The translations under genes were made by a program, and so were the position numbers. The notes under the pieces are model-generated. The model saw only the letters and a program-made list of their open reading frames with translations, made no database searches and was not told the origin of the DNA. Of a stretch of DNA of 64,000 nucleotides, positions 1 to 10,381 are shown in pieces (the first letter of the stretch is position 1; every line of letters starts with the position of its first letter). Source of the stretch: Xanthomonas sp. Leaf131 (GTDB lineage: Bacteria; Pseudomonadota; Gammaproteobacteria; Xanthomonadales; Xanthomonadaceae); the NCBI RefSeq assembly GCF_001423495.1, contig NZ_LMOG01000012.1, positions 111,216 through 175,215 on the forward strand. Direction: 5' to 3'.

Positions 1-855
1 GGCGTGGCCGGCGGCGAGCCAATGCTGGACCAATTGCAGGCTGCCGGACTGGAACACGTGCAACTGAGCGTGCAGGACGTCGACCCGGCCGGTGCCGACC
101 GTATCGCCGGCTATCGCAACAGCCTGGCGAAGAAGCGCGAGTTCGCCGCCGCCGTGCGTGCGCGTGGCCTGCCGCTGACGCTCAACGCCGTGCTACATCG
201 GCATAACGCCGAGCGCGTGCCGGGCATGATCGCGCTGGCGCTGGAATGGCAGGCCGAGCGTATCGAGGTGGCGCACACGCAGTACTACGGTTGGGGCCTG
301 CGCAATCGCGCCGCGCTGATGCCCAGCCGCGAGCAACTGATGGCCACCATGACTGCGGTGGAAACCGCGCGCCGTGAGCTTGGCGACCGCCTGGCGATCG
401 ATTTCGTCACCCCCGATTACTACGCCCGCCAGCCCAAACCCTGCATGGGCGGCTGGGGCCAGCGCTTCGTCAATATTTCCCCGCGTGGCGATGTACTGCC
501 CTGCCATGCGGCCGAGACCATCGAGGGCATGCGCTTCGACAATCTGCGCGAGCGCTCGCTGGCCGACATCTGGAACCACGGCGAGGCGTTCGTGCGCTTC
601 CGCGGCACCGCGTGGATGCCGGAGGTCTGCCAGGGCTGCCCCAAGCGCGAGATCGACTGGGGCGGTTGCCGCTGCCAGGCGCTGGCGCTGGCCGGCGATG
701 CCGCCACGCTGGACCCGGTGTGCGAACGCTCGCCGAGGCACGCCGAGGTGCGCGCCACCGCCGAACGCGAGGCCGCCGCGCCCGCACCTGAGTTTGTCTA
801 CCGCCGTCCCGAACGTGCTGCGCGCGCGACGATAGCGACGGTAGACGAGGAGTAA
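1..855 (+). CDS. pqqE: Coenzyme PQQ synthesis protein E, C-terminal part (cut by window edge)
   Basis: The frame is open at base 1, so the N-terminus with the radical-SAM CxxxCxxC cluster lies outside the window. About 284 residues remain. PqqE is the radical SAM enzyme that joins Glu and Tyr side chains of the PqqA peptide in PQQ biosynthesis. The visible part shows the end of the barrel and a cysteine-rich SPASM region: CMGGWGQ, then DVLPCHA, then [17 protein letters not shown] and a last Cys in DPVC. These fit auxiliary iron-sulfur cluster ligands. The protein ends in an Ala/Glu/Arg-rich tail. The rest of the pqq operon would be expected to the left. Family assignment is firm; the 5' end is not visible. 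Confidence 0.93.
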   Translation, partial: GVAGGEPMLDQLQAAGLEHVQLSVQDVDPAGADRIAGYRNSLAKKREFAAAVRARGLPLTLNAVLHRHNAERVPGMIALALEWQAERIEVAHTQYYGWGLRNRAALMPSREQLMATMTAVETARRELGDRLAIDFVTPDYYARQPKPCMGGWGQRFVNISPRGDVLPCHAAETIEGMRFDNLRERSLADIWNHGEAFVRFRGTAWMPEVCQGCPKREIDWGGCRCQALALAGDAATLDPVCERSPRHAEVRATAEREAAAPAPEFVYRRPERAARATIATVDEE

Positions 856-1023
856 TTCACAGCAGCTTGGGCCTTTCTGCGCATCTGCCTGCAATCTCTC
901 GATGCGGTGCGAAAGGGCCTGGGGCTTGTGGAGGCGAACACCAGCAGCGAGCGCCGTAGGCCAAGCTGCACGATGCGCTCCAGCGTCTACACTAGCGGCC
1001 TCTTCGTCTTCCGGATCGCCTCC

Positions 1024-1536
1024 ATGTCGCTCGCGCGCCGCATTCCCCTGCTGGTCTGCCTGACCTTCGCGTTGACCGCTTTCCCAGCCCTGGCGCAGCG
1101 CGCGGTGCAGGGCGATCTGCAGTCGCAGATGAGCGCCGAACAGTTCAAGGCCGCCGGCCTGGACAAGCTCAACGCCAGCGAGCTGGCCGCGCTCAACGAT
1201 TGGCTGCAGGGCAAGGTCGCCAAGGAAGCCGCCGTGGTGGTCGAACAGGCCAAGGAAGCCGGCCGCCAGGAAGTGATCGTCAAGAACCGCGGCTTCTTCG
1301 ATTTCGGCAGCAAGGAGCCGATCGAAAGCACGATGGTTGGCGAGTTCAAGGGCTTCTCCAAAGGCCGCGTCTACACGCTGGCCAATGGTCAGGACTGGGA
1401 ACAGACCGACGCCGCCAGCTTGGCGGGCGTTCGCAAGGATGCGCCCAAGGTCAAGATCAAGCCCGGCCTGGTCGGGGTGTGGTATCTGCAGATCGAGGGC
1501 TACAACACGCCTGCCAAGGTGCGTCGGATCAAGTAA
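1024..1536 (+). CDS. Small secreted protein of unknown function
   Basis: The product is 170 residues. The chosen ATG (1024) gives a typical Sec signal peptide: MSLARR, a hydrophobic stretch, then ALAQ, with cleavage probably after FPALA. The open frame extends further upstream, but that would bury the signal peptide. The mature part begins with an Ala/Leu/Glu-rich helical segment with possible coiled-coil character (SELAALNDWLQGKVAKEAA). A compact C-terminal half follows, with FFDFGSKEPIES, VYTLANGQDWEQ and VGVWYLQIEGYN, which looks like a small beta domain. I do not recognise a catalytic motif. It is likely periplasmic or cell-surface, and lies alone between pqqE and glk on the same strand. 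Confidence 0.8.
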   Translation: MSLARRIPLLVCLTFALTAFPALAQRAVQGDLQSQMSAEQFKAAGLDKLNASELAALNDWLQGKVAKEAAVVVEQAKEAGRQEVIVKNRGFFDFGSKEPIESTMVGEFKGFSKGRVYTLANGQDWEQTDAASLAGVRKDAPKVKIKPGLVGVWYLQIEGYNTPAKVRRIK

Positions 1537-1752
1537 GCAGGCCATGTCTCGGCGCTGACGGTGATGCTGCCTGCAGTATTCCCGCAGCGCCGCGTGCCCC
1601 GCCTACACCATCGAAAGCGCTTGTCTGTCATCGGATTGCTCAACAAGATCGATCCAACCCGACTGAACCATTGACAGCGTTGTCACCAACTCCTACACAG
1701 GCCCGTACTCGCTGACGGCAGTGGCCGATCGGGCGGACCCAAAGGATTGAAT

Positions 1753-2802
1753 GTGGCTGCGACTTCGCGCTCTGCTCTCGCTTCTCCCTCGCTCGGCGTG
1801 CCCACGGCCACCGGCTTTATCGCTGCCGATGTGGGCGGTACGCATGTGCGTGTTGGCCACGTCTCCTACGCGAGCGATTCCTACACGAGCACTGCAGCGA
1901 CCGAACTGGCGCACTACCGCACCTATCGCTGCGCCGAGCACGCCAGTCTGGAAGCGATCCTCGGCGAGTTTTTGCAGCAGGTGCGCGGCGTCGATGCGGT
2001 GGTGATCGCCAGCGCCGGTGTCGCGCTGGACGATGGCAGCTTCATCAGCAACAACCTGCCCTGGACGATTTCGCCCAGCCAGATTGCTGGCGCGCTTGCA
2101 GTGCGCAGCGTGCACCTGGTCAACGATTTCGAAGCGGTCGCCTACGCTGCGCCGCAGATGCACCAGCGCGCCGTGCTGCAACTGAGCGGGCCCACGCCAC
2201 GGCATGCACGTGCCGCCGGCCCGATCCTGGTGGTCGGCCCTGGCACCGGGCTGGGCGCGGCGGTGTGGATCGATGCCAAACCTCGTGCAATCGTGCTCGC
2301 CACCGAAGCCGGCCAGGTCGCGCTGGCCAGCACCGAGGACAAGGAGCTGCAGCTGCTGCGGATCCTGCTGCGCGGCCGGCACTATCTGCCGCTCGAACAT
2401 GTCTTGTCCGGCCCCGGCCTGCTCAATCTCTACAACGCGGTGTGCGCACTGCACGCGGTGTCGCCCCGCCATGGCGTGCCGGCCGCGATCACGCATGCAG
2501 CGTTGCACGAAGACGATGCGGTGGCGCGCGATTGCCTGCACAGTTTCTGCGCAGTGTTGGGCAGCGCGGTCGGCGATATGGCGCTGGCCTACGGCGCTGC
2601 CGGCGGCGTTTATCTGGCGGGCGGGATCCTGCCGACGATCGGGCAGTTTTTGGCCAACAGCGCGTTTCGCGAACGTTTCTTAGCCAAGGGCAACATGCGT
2701 GCAGTGCTCGAGCGCATCCCGGTCAAGCTGGTCGAGCACGGGCAACTCGGCGTGCTTGGCGCAGCCAACTGGTATCTGCAACAACGTGGCGAGATACCGT
2801 AG
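1753..2802 (+). CDS. glk: Glucokinase (ROK/Glk-type)
   Basis: The enzyme phosphorylates glucose with ATP in the cytosol, feeding the Entner-Doudoroff and glycolytic routes. The N-terminal phosphate-binding motif is AADVGGTHVRVG. Further glucokinase signatures are SNNLPWTIS (sugar-binding loop), LVNDFEAVAYA, the adenosine loop GPGTGLGAAVW, and VYLAGGILP near the C-terminus. Length (about 350 residues) is typical. I chose the GTG at 1753 because AAAGGA at 1741-1746 is 6 bases upstream; a TTG two codons earlier would leave no spacing. The gene converges on hrpA, with only about 30 bases between their stops. Confidence 0.92.
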   Translation: MAATSRSALASPSLGVPTATGFIAADVGGTHVRVGHVSYASDSYTSTAATELAHYRTYRCAEHASLEAILGEFLQQVRGVDAVVIASAGVALDDGSFISNNLPWTISPSQIAGALAVRSVHLVNDFEAVAYAAPQMHQRAVLQLSGPTPRHARAAGPILVVGPGTGLGAAVWIDAKPRAIVLATEAGQVALASTEDKELQLLRILLRGRHYLPLEHVLSGPGLLNLYNAVCALHAVSPRHGVPAAITHAALHEDDAVARDCLHSFCAVLGSAVGDMALAYGAAGGVYLAGGILPTIGQFLANSAFRERFLAKGNMRAVLERIPVKLVEHGQLGVLGAANWYLQQRGEIP

Positions 2803-2834
2803 ACGATGCCTGCACTTGCGCGCACGCATCGTGC

Positions 2835-5800
2835 TCAACTGCGCAGCGCAGCCACGCGCTGCGACAATTTCTTCGCAGACACACCGGACTTCGCGCCAAG
2901 CTCCTGCGCGAACACCGACACGCGCAACTCCTCCAGATCCCAGCGCAGCGACTCCCACTCCGGGCGCTGCTGCAAGCCGCGTGCAGCCGCATCGTCTAGC
3001 GCATCCACGAACGGTTTGAGTTCGAGCATGCGAGCCTGATCGCGGGCCGGATCGCGCTTGGCCCGCTCGGTACGCAGGATCATCGCCTTGAGATAGCGTG
3101 GGTAATTGGCCAGCGCCTCGGCCGGTGTCTCGCGCAGGAAGCCGGCATGCACCAGCGCACGCAGCTGCTGCTCCATATCGTCCAGATTGCCGCGCGCCCA
3201 GCCCATCAACGGCGCTTCCAGCAAGGGCTTGAGTTCGGCCACGGATCCAAGGATGGTCTCGGCCAGCGTCAGCCGTTCCATCGCTTCGCCGAACAAGCGC
3301 TTGGTCGCATCGTCGCGGCGTTGCGCAAATGCACCCGCGTCGCGAATCGCGCCCAAACCTTCCGCCAACACCGCATTGAGCGCGGCATCGACCAGATCGC
3401 CGCGCAGCCGCTCCTGCGACTCGATCGCCGCGTACAACAGCCCGGTTTTGGGCGACACCGGCAATTGCTTGCGCGCCTGCTTGATCTTGTCGGCAAGCGC
3501 GATTTCCAGCAGCCGGCGCACGCCGCGCGGATGCGCCTGCGCCGCTTCGTTACGGTCGGCAAAGATGCGTAACGCTGCATCTTCGCCCTGATCCACCAAT
3601 GCCGGATATGCCGGCACGCCGGCTTCGCCAGAGACCTGCTCGGGGATCGGGGTGGCCGGGAAATCGCGCAAGCCCTCGGCGGCCAGCGCGCGGCCGGCAC
3701 GCGCGGCAAACGCCTTGCCGGCACGCTCGCCGAAACGTGCGCGCAGCCCGTCCAGATCGCGCGATTCGGCCAGCACCTTGCCGTCGTCATCGCGCAGCCG
3801 CAGGTTCATCAGCAGATGCGTGTCCAGCGCCTCTTCGTCGAAATCCAGCGCTGCCACTTGCGTGCCGGTAGCCTTGCTCAGAAAGCGCGCCAGCTCGCCA
3901 CGGATATCGTCGGCAGAAGCAATACTGTAGGCCTCGTAAAACGCACGCCCGAAATCCGGGGCCGGCACATAATTGCGCCGTTGCGCCTTGGGCAGGCTGC
4001 GAATCAATGCCGATGCCTTGTCGGCAACAAAACCCGGCGCCAGCCACGACAGCCGCGTCGGGTCCAGCGCATTGAGCAAATGCAACGGCACATCCAGGGT
4101 CACGCCGTCATCGATGGCGCCGGGCTCGAAGCGGTAATGCAACGGCAGCCGCGCATCGCCGAGCGGGAAGTACTTCGGGAAACGGTCGGCCTCGCTGCCT
4201 TCGCCGGGCAGCAAATCGTTCAACGACCAATGCAGGCTGCGGCGTTTGTCCGGCGGCAAGGTTTTCCACCACGCATCCAGCCCGCTGGCCGAATGCAGTT
4301 CGGACGGAATGCGATCCAGATACCAGCGCGCCTGCCAGTCTTCGTCGGCCACGATGCCGGCGCGACGCAGCTTGGCTTCTTCTTCGCGCGCCTGCTCCAG
4401 CACCTTGAGGTTGTCGGCCACGAACGCAGCGCGCGTGTTGATTTCGCCCGTCACCAGGCCCTGGCGCACGAACAAGTCATGCGCGGCGGCTGGGTCGATC
4501 TTGCCGAAATGCACCGGTTTTTTCGGCGCCAGCACCAAGCCGAACAGACTGATCTGCTCGGAGGCGACCACCTGCCCCTGCGCACGCGACCAATGCGGGT
4601 CGAAATGCTTGCGTGCCAGCAAATGCCCCAGCTCGGCGATCGCCCAATCCGGCTCGATCGCGGCATTGGTCATGCCCCACACTTTTTGCGTATCCAGCAG
4701 TGTAGCGGCCAGAATCCACGGCGGCGGTTTGCGCGCCAACGCAGAGCCGGGGAACGGCACGAACCGGCGTTGCCGCGCGGCGAGGAAATCGCCTTTTTCG
4801 GTGCGATGGCCGATCTGCGTCGGCAGGCCGGCCAACAGCGCGCGATGCAAGGCCTGATACGCCGCCGCGCGTTCGCGCTCGCTGGTCCGTGCCGATACTT
4901 CAGCGACTTCGGCCTGCTTGTTCGTAGCTGCAGCGGTGGTGCGTGCAGGTGGCGCACTCGGATCCGGCTTGCCTTCGCGCGCAAGACGCGCGGCGCGATG
5001 CAACTGCCCGCGCGTCGGACGGTTAGCGTTGTGCCCATCCTCGCGTGGTGGCGCACTGACACCGGCCAGTAGCGGCGCCATCATCACCCCGGCTGGCTCT
5101 TCGCTCCAACCGAGTTCTTCGCACAACAGGCGTAACTGCCGATGCAGCTCGCGCCACTCGCGCATGCGCAAAAAGCCGAGAAAATGGCGGTTGCACCAGT
5201 CGCGCAACTTGGACTGGGTGAGGTCCTCGTGCACCTGTCGGTACGCTTCCCACAACCGCAGGATGCCAACGAACTCCGAACGCGCATCGGCGAACAACGC
5301 ATGTGCATTGTCTGCCGCTTCGCGCGCTTCAGGCGGGCGTTCGCGTGGATCCTGGATGCCCAGGAAGGAGGCGATGACGATCATCTCGCGCAGGCAACCG
5401 TGCTGCTGCGCGGCGACCAGCATGCGCGCCAGTTTGACGTCCACCGGCAGGCGCGCCATCTGGCGGCCCGTTGCGGTCAGGCGGCGCTCGCCATCGATCG
5501 CGCCCAGTTCCAGCAACTGCTGCCAGCCATCGGCCACCGCGCGCTCGTCCGGCGCCTCCAGAAACGGGAAATCCTCGATCCGCCCCAGACCCAGCTGCAA
5601 CATGCGCAGGATCACGCCCGACAACGACGCGCGCCGGATCTCCGGGTCGGTAAACGCCGGCCGCGCGGCGAAATCCGCTTCGGCATACAGGCGGTAGCAA
5701 ATGCCCTCGGCGATACGCCCGCAACGGCCCATGCGCTGGTTGGCGCTGGCCTGCGAAATCGGCTCGATGTGCAAACGGTCCAGCTTCTGCCGCGGGCTAT

Positions 5801-6956
5801 AGCGCTTGATGCGCGCAAAACCCGGATCCACCACATAGCGGATGCGCGGCACCGTCAGCGAGGTCTCGGCCACATTGGTGGCCAGCACCAGACGCCGACG
5901 CGGGCCCGGATTGAACACCCGGTCCTGGTCTTGCGCAGACAGCCGCGCGTACAACGGCACCACTTCGGTTTCGCGGTACTTGCGCCGTTCCAGCGACTGA
6001 TGCGCATCGCGGATCTCGCGCTCACCCGGCAGGAACATCAGCACGTCACCGCGCGGGTCGATGCGGGTGATCTCATCGATCGCCGCCACGATTGCATCGT
6101 TGACGGTACGCTCACCATCGCGTCCGTTGCCTTGCTCGCCATCGCCGTTGGTTCCAGCCTCGCCTTCGAGCGGGCGGTAGCGCACCTCGACCGGGAAGGT
6201 GCGGCCTTCCACATCGATCACCGGCGCGTTGTCGAAATGCTGCGAGAAGCGCTCGGTATCGATGGTGGCCGAGGTCACGATCAACTTGAGATCGGTGCGC
6301 TTGACCAGCAGCTGTTTGAGATAGCCGAGCAAAAAATCGATGTTGAGGCTGCGCTCATGCGCCTCGTCCACGATGATGGTGTCGTAGGCCGACAACCAGC
6401 GGTCGCTGGCGATCTCGGCCAGCAGGATGCCGTCGGTCATGAACTTGATTCGCGAGTCGTCGCCAACCCGGTCGGTGAAGCGCACCTGGAAGCCCACCGT
6501 GGTACCCAACGGCGTCTTCAACTCCTCGGCCACGCGCGCGGCGACCGCACGTGCAGCGATCCGGCGCGGCTGGGTGCAACCGATCATGCCGGCCGCCCCA
6601 CGCCCGGCCGCCAGACACAGCTTGGGCAACTGGGTGGTCTTGCCCGAACCGGTTTCGCCGGCGATGACGACAACCTGATGGTCACGAATCAGCGCGATGA
6701 TGCGCTCGGCCTCGCGCGCGATCGGCAGTTGCTCATCCAGCGTGATGGCCGGCTGCTGCTGGGCGCGCGCCTGGCGCTGCGCCCGCGATGCCGCCAACGC
6801 GCGCTCGAACGCCTCGCGCGCCTGCACGTTGCCGGGCTTGCCTTGCCAGCGCGACCATAGACCGAGCAACCGGCCACGATCGCGGCTCATGGCGCTGTCG
6901 ACAGCGTGGCGGTGCTCACGCAAGGTGTTGGCAAGGTCGGTGTCGATAGCGCTCAT
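2835..6956 (-). CDS. hrpA: ATP-dependent DEAH-box RNA helicase HrpA
   Basis: The product is a 1373-residue DEAH-box helicase of HrpA length. Walker A GETGSGKTT is at about residues 100-108, the DEAH box (VDEAHERSLN) at about 197, SATID is motif III, and QRMGRCGR is motif VI. The helicase-associated HA2 and OB-fold regions follow, then the long C-terminal DUF3418-type region specific to HrpA. HrpA helps resolve stalled ribosomes and structured mRNA in E. coli. The ATG at 6956 starts the protein well upstream of the first motif, as expected. It is divergent from dps (about 90 bases between starts) and convergent with glk. No truncation is seen. Confidence 0.95.
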   Translation of the reverse strand: MSAIDTDLANTLREHRHAVDSAMSRDRGRLLGLWSRWQGKPGNVQAREAFERALAASRAQRQARAQQQPAITLDEQLPIAREAERIIALIRDHQVVVIAGETGSGKTTQLPKLCLAAGRGAAGMIGCTQPRRIAARAVAARVAEELKTPLGTTVGFQVRFTDRVGDDSRIKFMTDGILLAEIASDRWLSAYDTIIVDEAHERSLNIDFLLGYLKQLLVKRTDLKLIVTSATIDTERFSQHFDNAPVIDVEGRTFPVEVRYRPLEGEAGTNGDGEQGNGRDGERTVNDAIVAAIDEITRIDPRGDVLMFLPGEREIRDAHQSLERRKYRETEVVPLYARLSAQDQDRVFNPGPRRRLVLATNVAETSLTVPRIRYVVDPGFARIKRYSPRQKLDRLHIEPISQASANQRMGRCGRIAEGICYRLYAEADFAARPAFTDPEIRRASLSGVILRMLQLGLGRIEDFPFLEAPDERAVADGWQQLLELGAIDGERRLTATGRQMARLPVDVKLARMLVAAQQHGCLREMIVIASFLGIQDPRERPPEAREAADNAHALFADARSEFVGILRLWEAYRQVHEDLTQSKLRDWCNRHFLGFLRMREWRELHRQLRLLCEELGWSEEPAGVMMAPLLAGVSAPPREDGHNANRPTRGQLHRAARLAREGKPDPSAPPARTTAAATNKQAEVAEVSARTSERERAAAYQALHRALLAGLPTQIGHRTEKGDFLAARQRRFVPFPGSALARKPPPWILAATLLDTQKVWGMTNAAIEPDWAIAELGHLLARKHFDPHWSRAQGQVVASEQISLFGLVLAPKKPVHFGKIDPAAAHDLFVRQGLVTGEINTRAAFVADNLKVLEQAREEEAKLRRAGIVADEDWQARWYLDRIPSELHSASGLDAWWKTLPPDKRRSLHWSLNDLLPGEGSEADRFPKYFPLGDARLPLHYRFEPGAIDDGVTLDVPLHLLNALDPTRLSWLAPGFVADKASALIRSLPKAQRRNYVPAPDFGRAFYEAYSIASADDIRGELARFLSKATGTQVAALDFDEEALDTHLLMNLRLRDDDGKVLAESRDLDGLRARFGERAGKAFAARAGRALAAEGLRDFPATPIPEQVSGEAGVPAYPALVDQGEDAALRIFADRNEAAQAHPRGVRRLLEIALADKIKQARKQLPVSPKTGLLYAAIESQERLRGDLVDAALNAVLAEGLGAIRDAGAFAQRRDDATKRLFGEAMERLTLAETILGSVAELKPLLEAPLMGWARGNLDDMEQQLRALVHAGFLRETPAEALANYPRYLKAMILRTERAKRDPARDQARMLELKPFVDALDDAAARGLQQRPEWESLRWDLEELRVSVFAQELGAKSGVSAKKLSQRVAALRS

Positions 6957-7045
6957 AGATCGAAAAGTGTGAAAGATTGAATGACAAGTGTTCCTTTAGC
7001 CTGTCTATTGTGACGCCATATCAGTTCCCTCAGGAGGACCATCCC

Positions 7046-7603
7046 ATGTCCAAGAAAAAGAACGCCAACAAGCCCGTCGTCATCAATGAAGCATTGGACG
7101 CACTGCCAGTCGCCGCAGCATCGGCACCACACATCGATATCGGGATCAAGGACGGCGATCGCAAGAAGATCTCCGACGGCCTGGCCCGCTACATGGCTGA
7201 CGCCTTCACCTTGTATCTGAAGACCCACAACTTCCATTGGAATGTCACCGGGTCGATGTTCAACTCGCTGCACACCATGTTCGAAACCCAGTACACCGAG
7301 CAGTGGGGCGCACTGGACGAAGTAGCCGAGCGCATCCGTGCCCTGGGCTACAACGCACCGGGCTCCTACAGCGAGTTCGTCGCATTGACCTCGATCCCGG
7401 AAGAACAGGGATTGAGCAACAGCGCCGACTGGCGTGAGATGGTGCGCCAGCTGGTCAGCGGCAACGAAGCGGTCTGCCGCACCGCCCGCAAGGTCCTGGG
7501 CACTGCCGACGACGCCGGTGACGACCCGACCGTGGACCTGCTGACCCAGCGCCTGCAGACCCACGAAAAGTACGCGTGGATGCTGCGGTCCTTGTTGCAG
7601 TAA
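7046..7603 (+). CDS. dps: Dps-family DNA-binding ferritin (miniferritin)
   Basis: The 185-residue protein belongs to the ferritin-like Dps family. It forms a dodecamer that oxidises and stores iron with peroxide and protects DNA in stress and stationary phase. The inter-subunit ferroxidase ligands match the family spacing: His64 in HNFHWNVTG, His76 in LHTM, Asp91 and Glu95 in ALDEVAER. The N-terminal tail MSKKKNANK is Lys-rich, as in Dps proteins that bind DNA directly. The ATG at 7046 is preceded by AGGAGGA (7032-7038) at 7 bases. The frame is open 23 codons further up but without a comparable site. The gene stands alone, divergent from hrpA. OxyR or RpoS-like control is known for the family but no operator could be assigned here. 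Confidence 0.95.
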   Translation: MSKKKNANKPVVINEALDALPVAAASAPHIDIGIKDGDRKKISDGLARYMADAFTLYLKTHNFHWNVTGSMFNSLHTMFETQYTEQWGALDEVAERIRALGYNAPGSYSEFVALTSIPEEQGLSNSADWREMVRQLVSGNEAVCRTARKVLGTADDAGDDPTVDLLTQRLQTHEKYAWMLRSLLQ

Positions 7604-7648
7604 GCGCATCTCTCCACGCGCCGGCCTTGTCAAGCGCGGGACACCAAG

Positions 7649-7671
7649 CCCCTCTCCCCTCGGGAGAGGGG
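7649..7671. repeat. Perfect 10-bp-stem palindrome, REP-like, after dps
   Basis: CCCCTCTCCC, a 3-base loop, then GGGAGAGGGG, continuing into GGTTGGGGTGAGGG. The stem is perfect. Its place just after dps suggests it acts as a transcription terminator or RNA 3' stabiliser, although no T-tract follows. Similar CTCTCCC/GGGAGAG palindromes are common intergenic repeats in Xanthomonas, and a related one lies at 60820-60851. Confidence 0.6.
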
Positions 7672-7880
7672 TTGGGGTGAGGGTACGGAGCGAAGCTATA
7701 GTAGCCTTAAGCAACGCTCGGCCACCGGCCATTTTCCACGCCGCACGACCCATCTCCAGCAACGTCCGCATCAGTACTCGTAGGCACGCCCACCACGTCG
7801 CGGCGATCCCCGACACACCATTGCGCAACAGCGCCGGCATGACACCGGCCAGGGCTTGACCCGCGCGGTATCCTAGGTCG

Positions 7881-9683
7881 ATGTCTTCCCCCGCCCACGA
7901 ACTGCTCAGCCGCGTCTTCGGTTACGACGACTTCCGCGGTCCTCAACAGGCCATCGTCGAACACGTCGCCGCGGGTAACGATGCCCTGGTGCTGATGCCC
8001 ACCGGTGGCGGCAAGTCGCTGTGCTATCAGGTGCCGGCGCTGTTGCGCGATGGCATCGGCATCGTGGTCTCGCCGCTGATCGCGCTGATGCAGGATCAGG
8101 TCGACGCCTTGCGCCAGCTCGGCGTGCGTGCCGAATTCCTCAATTCCACGCTGGATGCGGAAAACGCGCAGCGGGTCGAACGCGCCTTGCTGTCCGGCGA
8201 TCTGGATCTGCTCTACGTCGCACCAGAGCGCCTGTTGACGCCACGCTTCCTGTCCTTGCTGGAACGCAGCCGCATCGCGCTGTTCGCCATCGACGAGGCG
8301 CATTGCGTCTCGCAATGGGGCCACGACTTCCGCCCCGAATACCGCCAGCTCACCGTGTTGCACGAGCGCTGGCCGCACATCCCGCGCATGGCGCTGACCG
8401 CCACCGCCGACCCGCCGACCCAGCGCGAGATCGCCGAGCGTCTGGATCTGGTCGATGCGCGCCACTTCGTCAGCTCCTTCGACCGCCCCAACATCCGCTA
8501 CACCGTGGTGCAGAAGGACAACGCGCGCAAGCAGCTGCAGGAGTTCCTGGGCCGTCATCGCGGCTCGGCCGGCATCGTCTACGCCATGTCGCGGCGCAAG
8601 GTCGAAGAAACCGCGCAGCAGCTGTGCGCGCAAGGCTTCAACGCCCTGCCCTACCACGCCGGTTTGCCGGCCGAGGTGCGGGCGGAAAACCAGCGCCGCT
8701 TCCTGCGCGAAGACGGCATCATCATGACCGCCACGATTGCCTTCGGCATGGGCATCGACAAGCCCGACGTGCGCTTCGTGGCGCATGTGGATCTGCCCAA
8801 ATCGCTGGAGGGCTATTACCAGGAAACCGGCCGCGCCGGCCGCGACGGCGACCCGGCCGAAGCCTGGCTCTGCTACGGCCTGGGCGACATGGTGTTGCTC
8901 AAGCAGATGATCGAACAGGGCGAAGCCGCCGAGGAGCGCAAGCGCCTGGAACGCGCCAAGCTCGATCACCTGCTGGGTTACTGCGAATCGATGCAATGCC
9001 GGCGCCAGGTGCTGCTGGCAGGCTTTGGCGAGACCTATCCCAAGCCCTGCGGCAATTGCGACAACTGCCTCACCCCCGCAGCTGCCTGGGATGCCACCGT
9101 GGCCTCGCAGAAAGCGCTCAGCTGCGTGTATCGCAGCGGGCAGCGCTTCGGGGTGGGCCACCTGCTCGATATCCTGCGCGGCAGCGAGAACGAGCGCATC
9201 AAGCAGCTCGGCCACGACCAGTTGAGCACCTACGGCATCGGCCGCGATCTCGACGAGCGCACCTGGCGCGGCGTGTTCCGCCAGTTGGTGGCCGCCAGCC
9301 TGTTGGAGGTCGACAGCGAAGGCCACGGCGGTCTGCGCCTCACCGACGCCAGCCGCCAGGTACTCAAGGGCGAGCGCCAGGTGATGATGCGACGCGAAAA
9401 CCCGGCTGCCGGACGCGAGCGTGAGCGCGGCACGCAACGCACCGGCCTGCCGGTGCAGCCGCACGATCTGGTGTTGTTCAACGCCTTGCGCGGATTGCGC
9501 GCAGAGCTGGCCAAGGAACAGAACGTACCGGCGTTTGTGATCTTCCACGACAGCACGCTGCGCAACATCGCCGAACAACGCCCAACCAGCATCGATGCGC
9601 TGTCGCATATCGGCGGCATCGGTGGCGGCAAACTGGCCCGCTACGGGGCGCAGCTGATCGAGATCGTGCGCGAACAAGGCTGA
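7881..9683 (+). CDS. recQ: ATP-dependent DNA helicase RecQ
   Basis: This 600-residue superfamily 2 helicase has the full RecQ architecture and acts in recombination repair and fork restart. The N-terminal motif 0 is [11 protein letters not shown]. Walker A TGGGKS is at about residues 41-46, the DEAH box ([18 protein letters not shown]) at about 138, and GRAGRDG is motif VI. The RQC zinc-binding cysteines are in YCESMQC and CGNCDNC. A winged helix and a C-terminal HRDC domain follow; the latter starts near [15 protein letters not shown]. Length is close to E. coli RecQ. The ATG at 7881 leads directly into the family N-terminus. It stands alone with no apparent operon partner. Confidence 0.96.
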   Translation: MSSPAHELLSRVFGYDDFRGPQQAIVEHVAAGNDALVLMPTGGGKSLCYQVPALLRDGIGIVVSPLIALMQDQVDALRQLGVRAEFLNSTLDAENAQRVERALLSGDLDLLYVAPERLLTPRFLSLLERSRIALFAIDEAHCVSQWGHDFRPEYRQLTVLHERWPHIPRMALTATADPPTQREIAERLDLVDARHFVSSFDRPNIRYTVVQKDNARKQLQEFLGRHRGSAGIVYAMSRRKVEETAQQLCAQGFNALPYHAGLPAEVRAENQRRFLREDGIIMTATIAFGMGIDKPDVRFVAHVDLPKSLEGYYQETGRAGRDGDPAEAWLCYGLGDMVLLKQMIEQGEAAEERKRLERAKLDHLLGYCESMQCRRQVLLAGFGETYPKPCGNCDNCLTPAAAWDATVASQKALSCVYRSGQRFGVGHLLDILRGSENERIKQLGHDQLSTYGIGRDLDERTWRGVFRQLVAASLLEVDSEGHGGLRLTDASRQVLKGERQVMMRRENPAAGRERERGTQRTGLPVQPHDLVLFNALRGLRAELAKEQNVPAFVIFHDSTLRNIAEQRPTSIDALSHIGGIGGGKLARYGAQLIEIVREQG

Positions 9684-9820
9684 TGCAACCGCGTGTGTCA
9701 GCGGCGTAGCGACGCTGGCATAAAAATCCGCAGGATCGACAGCGCGCATTCAATCAGCCGTTGCTAGTTTCACAAAGCGATCTGGCACGCGCTGCCAGTC
9801 CCTCATGTAGAGTCCAATCG

Positions 9821-10303
9821 ATGAAACGCAGCCTGCTTCTCCTGGCCACTCTGTTTGCCACTGGCGGCGCGCTCGCCCAGGCCGGAGACGGCAGTGCCGA
9901 GCCGGCCACGGCGCGCTCGCTCGATCTGAGCATTCCGCAGGCGCCGGTGCAGTACCGCTCCGACCCAGAGGTCCCCACCGATCCGCCAGGCACCTTCTAC
10001 GGCGACAAGAGCGGCCCCCAGCCTGCGTTGAGCCGGCCAAGCGCTGCCTCCATCGCCGCCGAGCGCGCCGAGCAATGCCAGGGCAAGCTGCATGGTGCGG
10101 TCGAAACCGGCATGGGCTATTCCAGCCGCGGGGGCAACAGCAACTGGCAGGCAGTCAATCTGAATTCCTGCAAGACCTATTACGACGACGACGGCAAAGC
10201 GCATCAGATCGGCGTCAGCATCAGCGTCGGGCGTGGCGAAGGCCCGATTTTCGGCCCGCGCTATGGGCCTGGCGGTTACGGTCCCGGCCCGTTCGGCTGG
10301 TAA
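9821..10303 (+). CDS. Small exported protein, glycine/proline-rich C-terminus
   Basis: The product is 160 residues. The ATG at 9821 gives a clear signal peptide (MKRSLLLLATLFATGGALAQ) with predicted cleavage after ALA. The open frame extends 20 codons upstream but has no better start. The mature protein is polar. It has one Cys pair (EQCQGKLHG and LNSCKTYYDDDG) that could form a disulfide, and it ends in a Gly/Pro-rich stretch (GPRYGPGGYGPGPFGW). No known enzyme motif is visible. It is probably periplasmic or surface-located, of a type seen only as hypothetical in xanthomonads. Confidence 0.8.
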   Translation: MKRSLLLLATLFATGGALAQAGDGSAEPATARSLDLSIPQAPVQYRSDPEVPTDPPGTFYGDKSGPQPALSRPSAASIAAERAEQCQGKLHGAVETGMGYSSRGGNSNWQAVNLNSCKTYYDDDGKAHQIGVSISVGRGEGPIFGPRYGPGGYGPGPFGW

Positions 10304-10381
10304 CCATACGGCCCCGTCTGCGTTGACAAAGGGTTCACCCCTGCATCGCTGAAAATGCGGCCTGCCTTACGAGACGCGCTC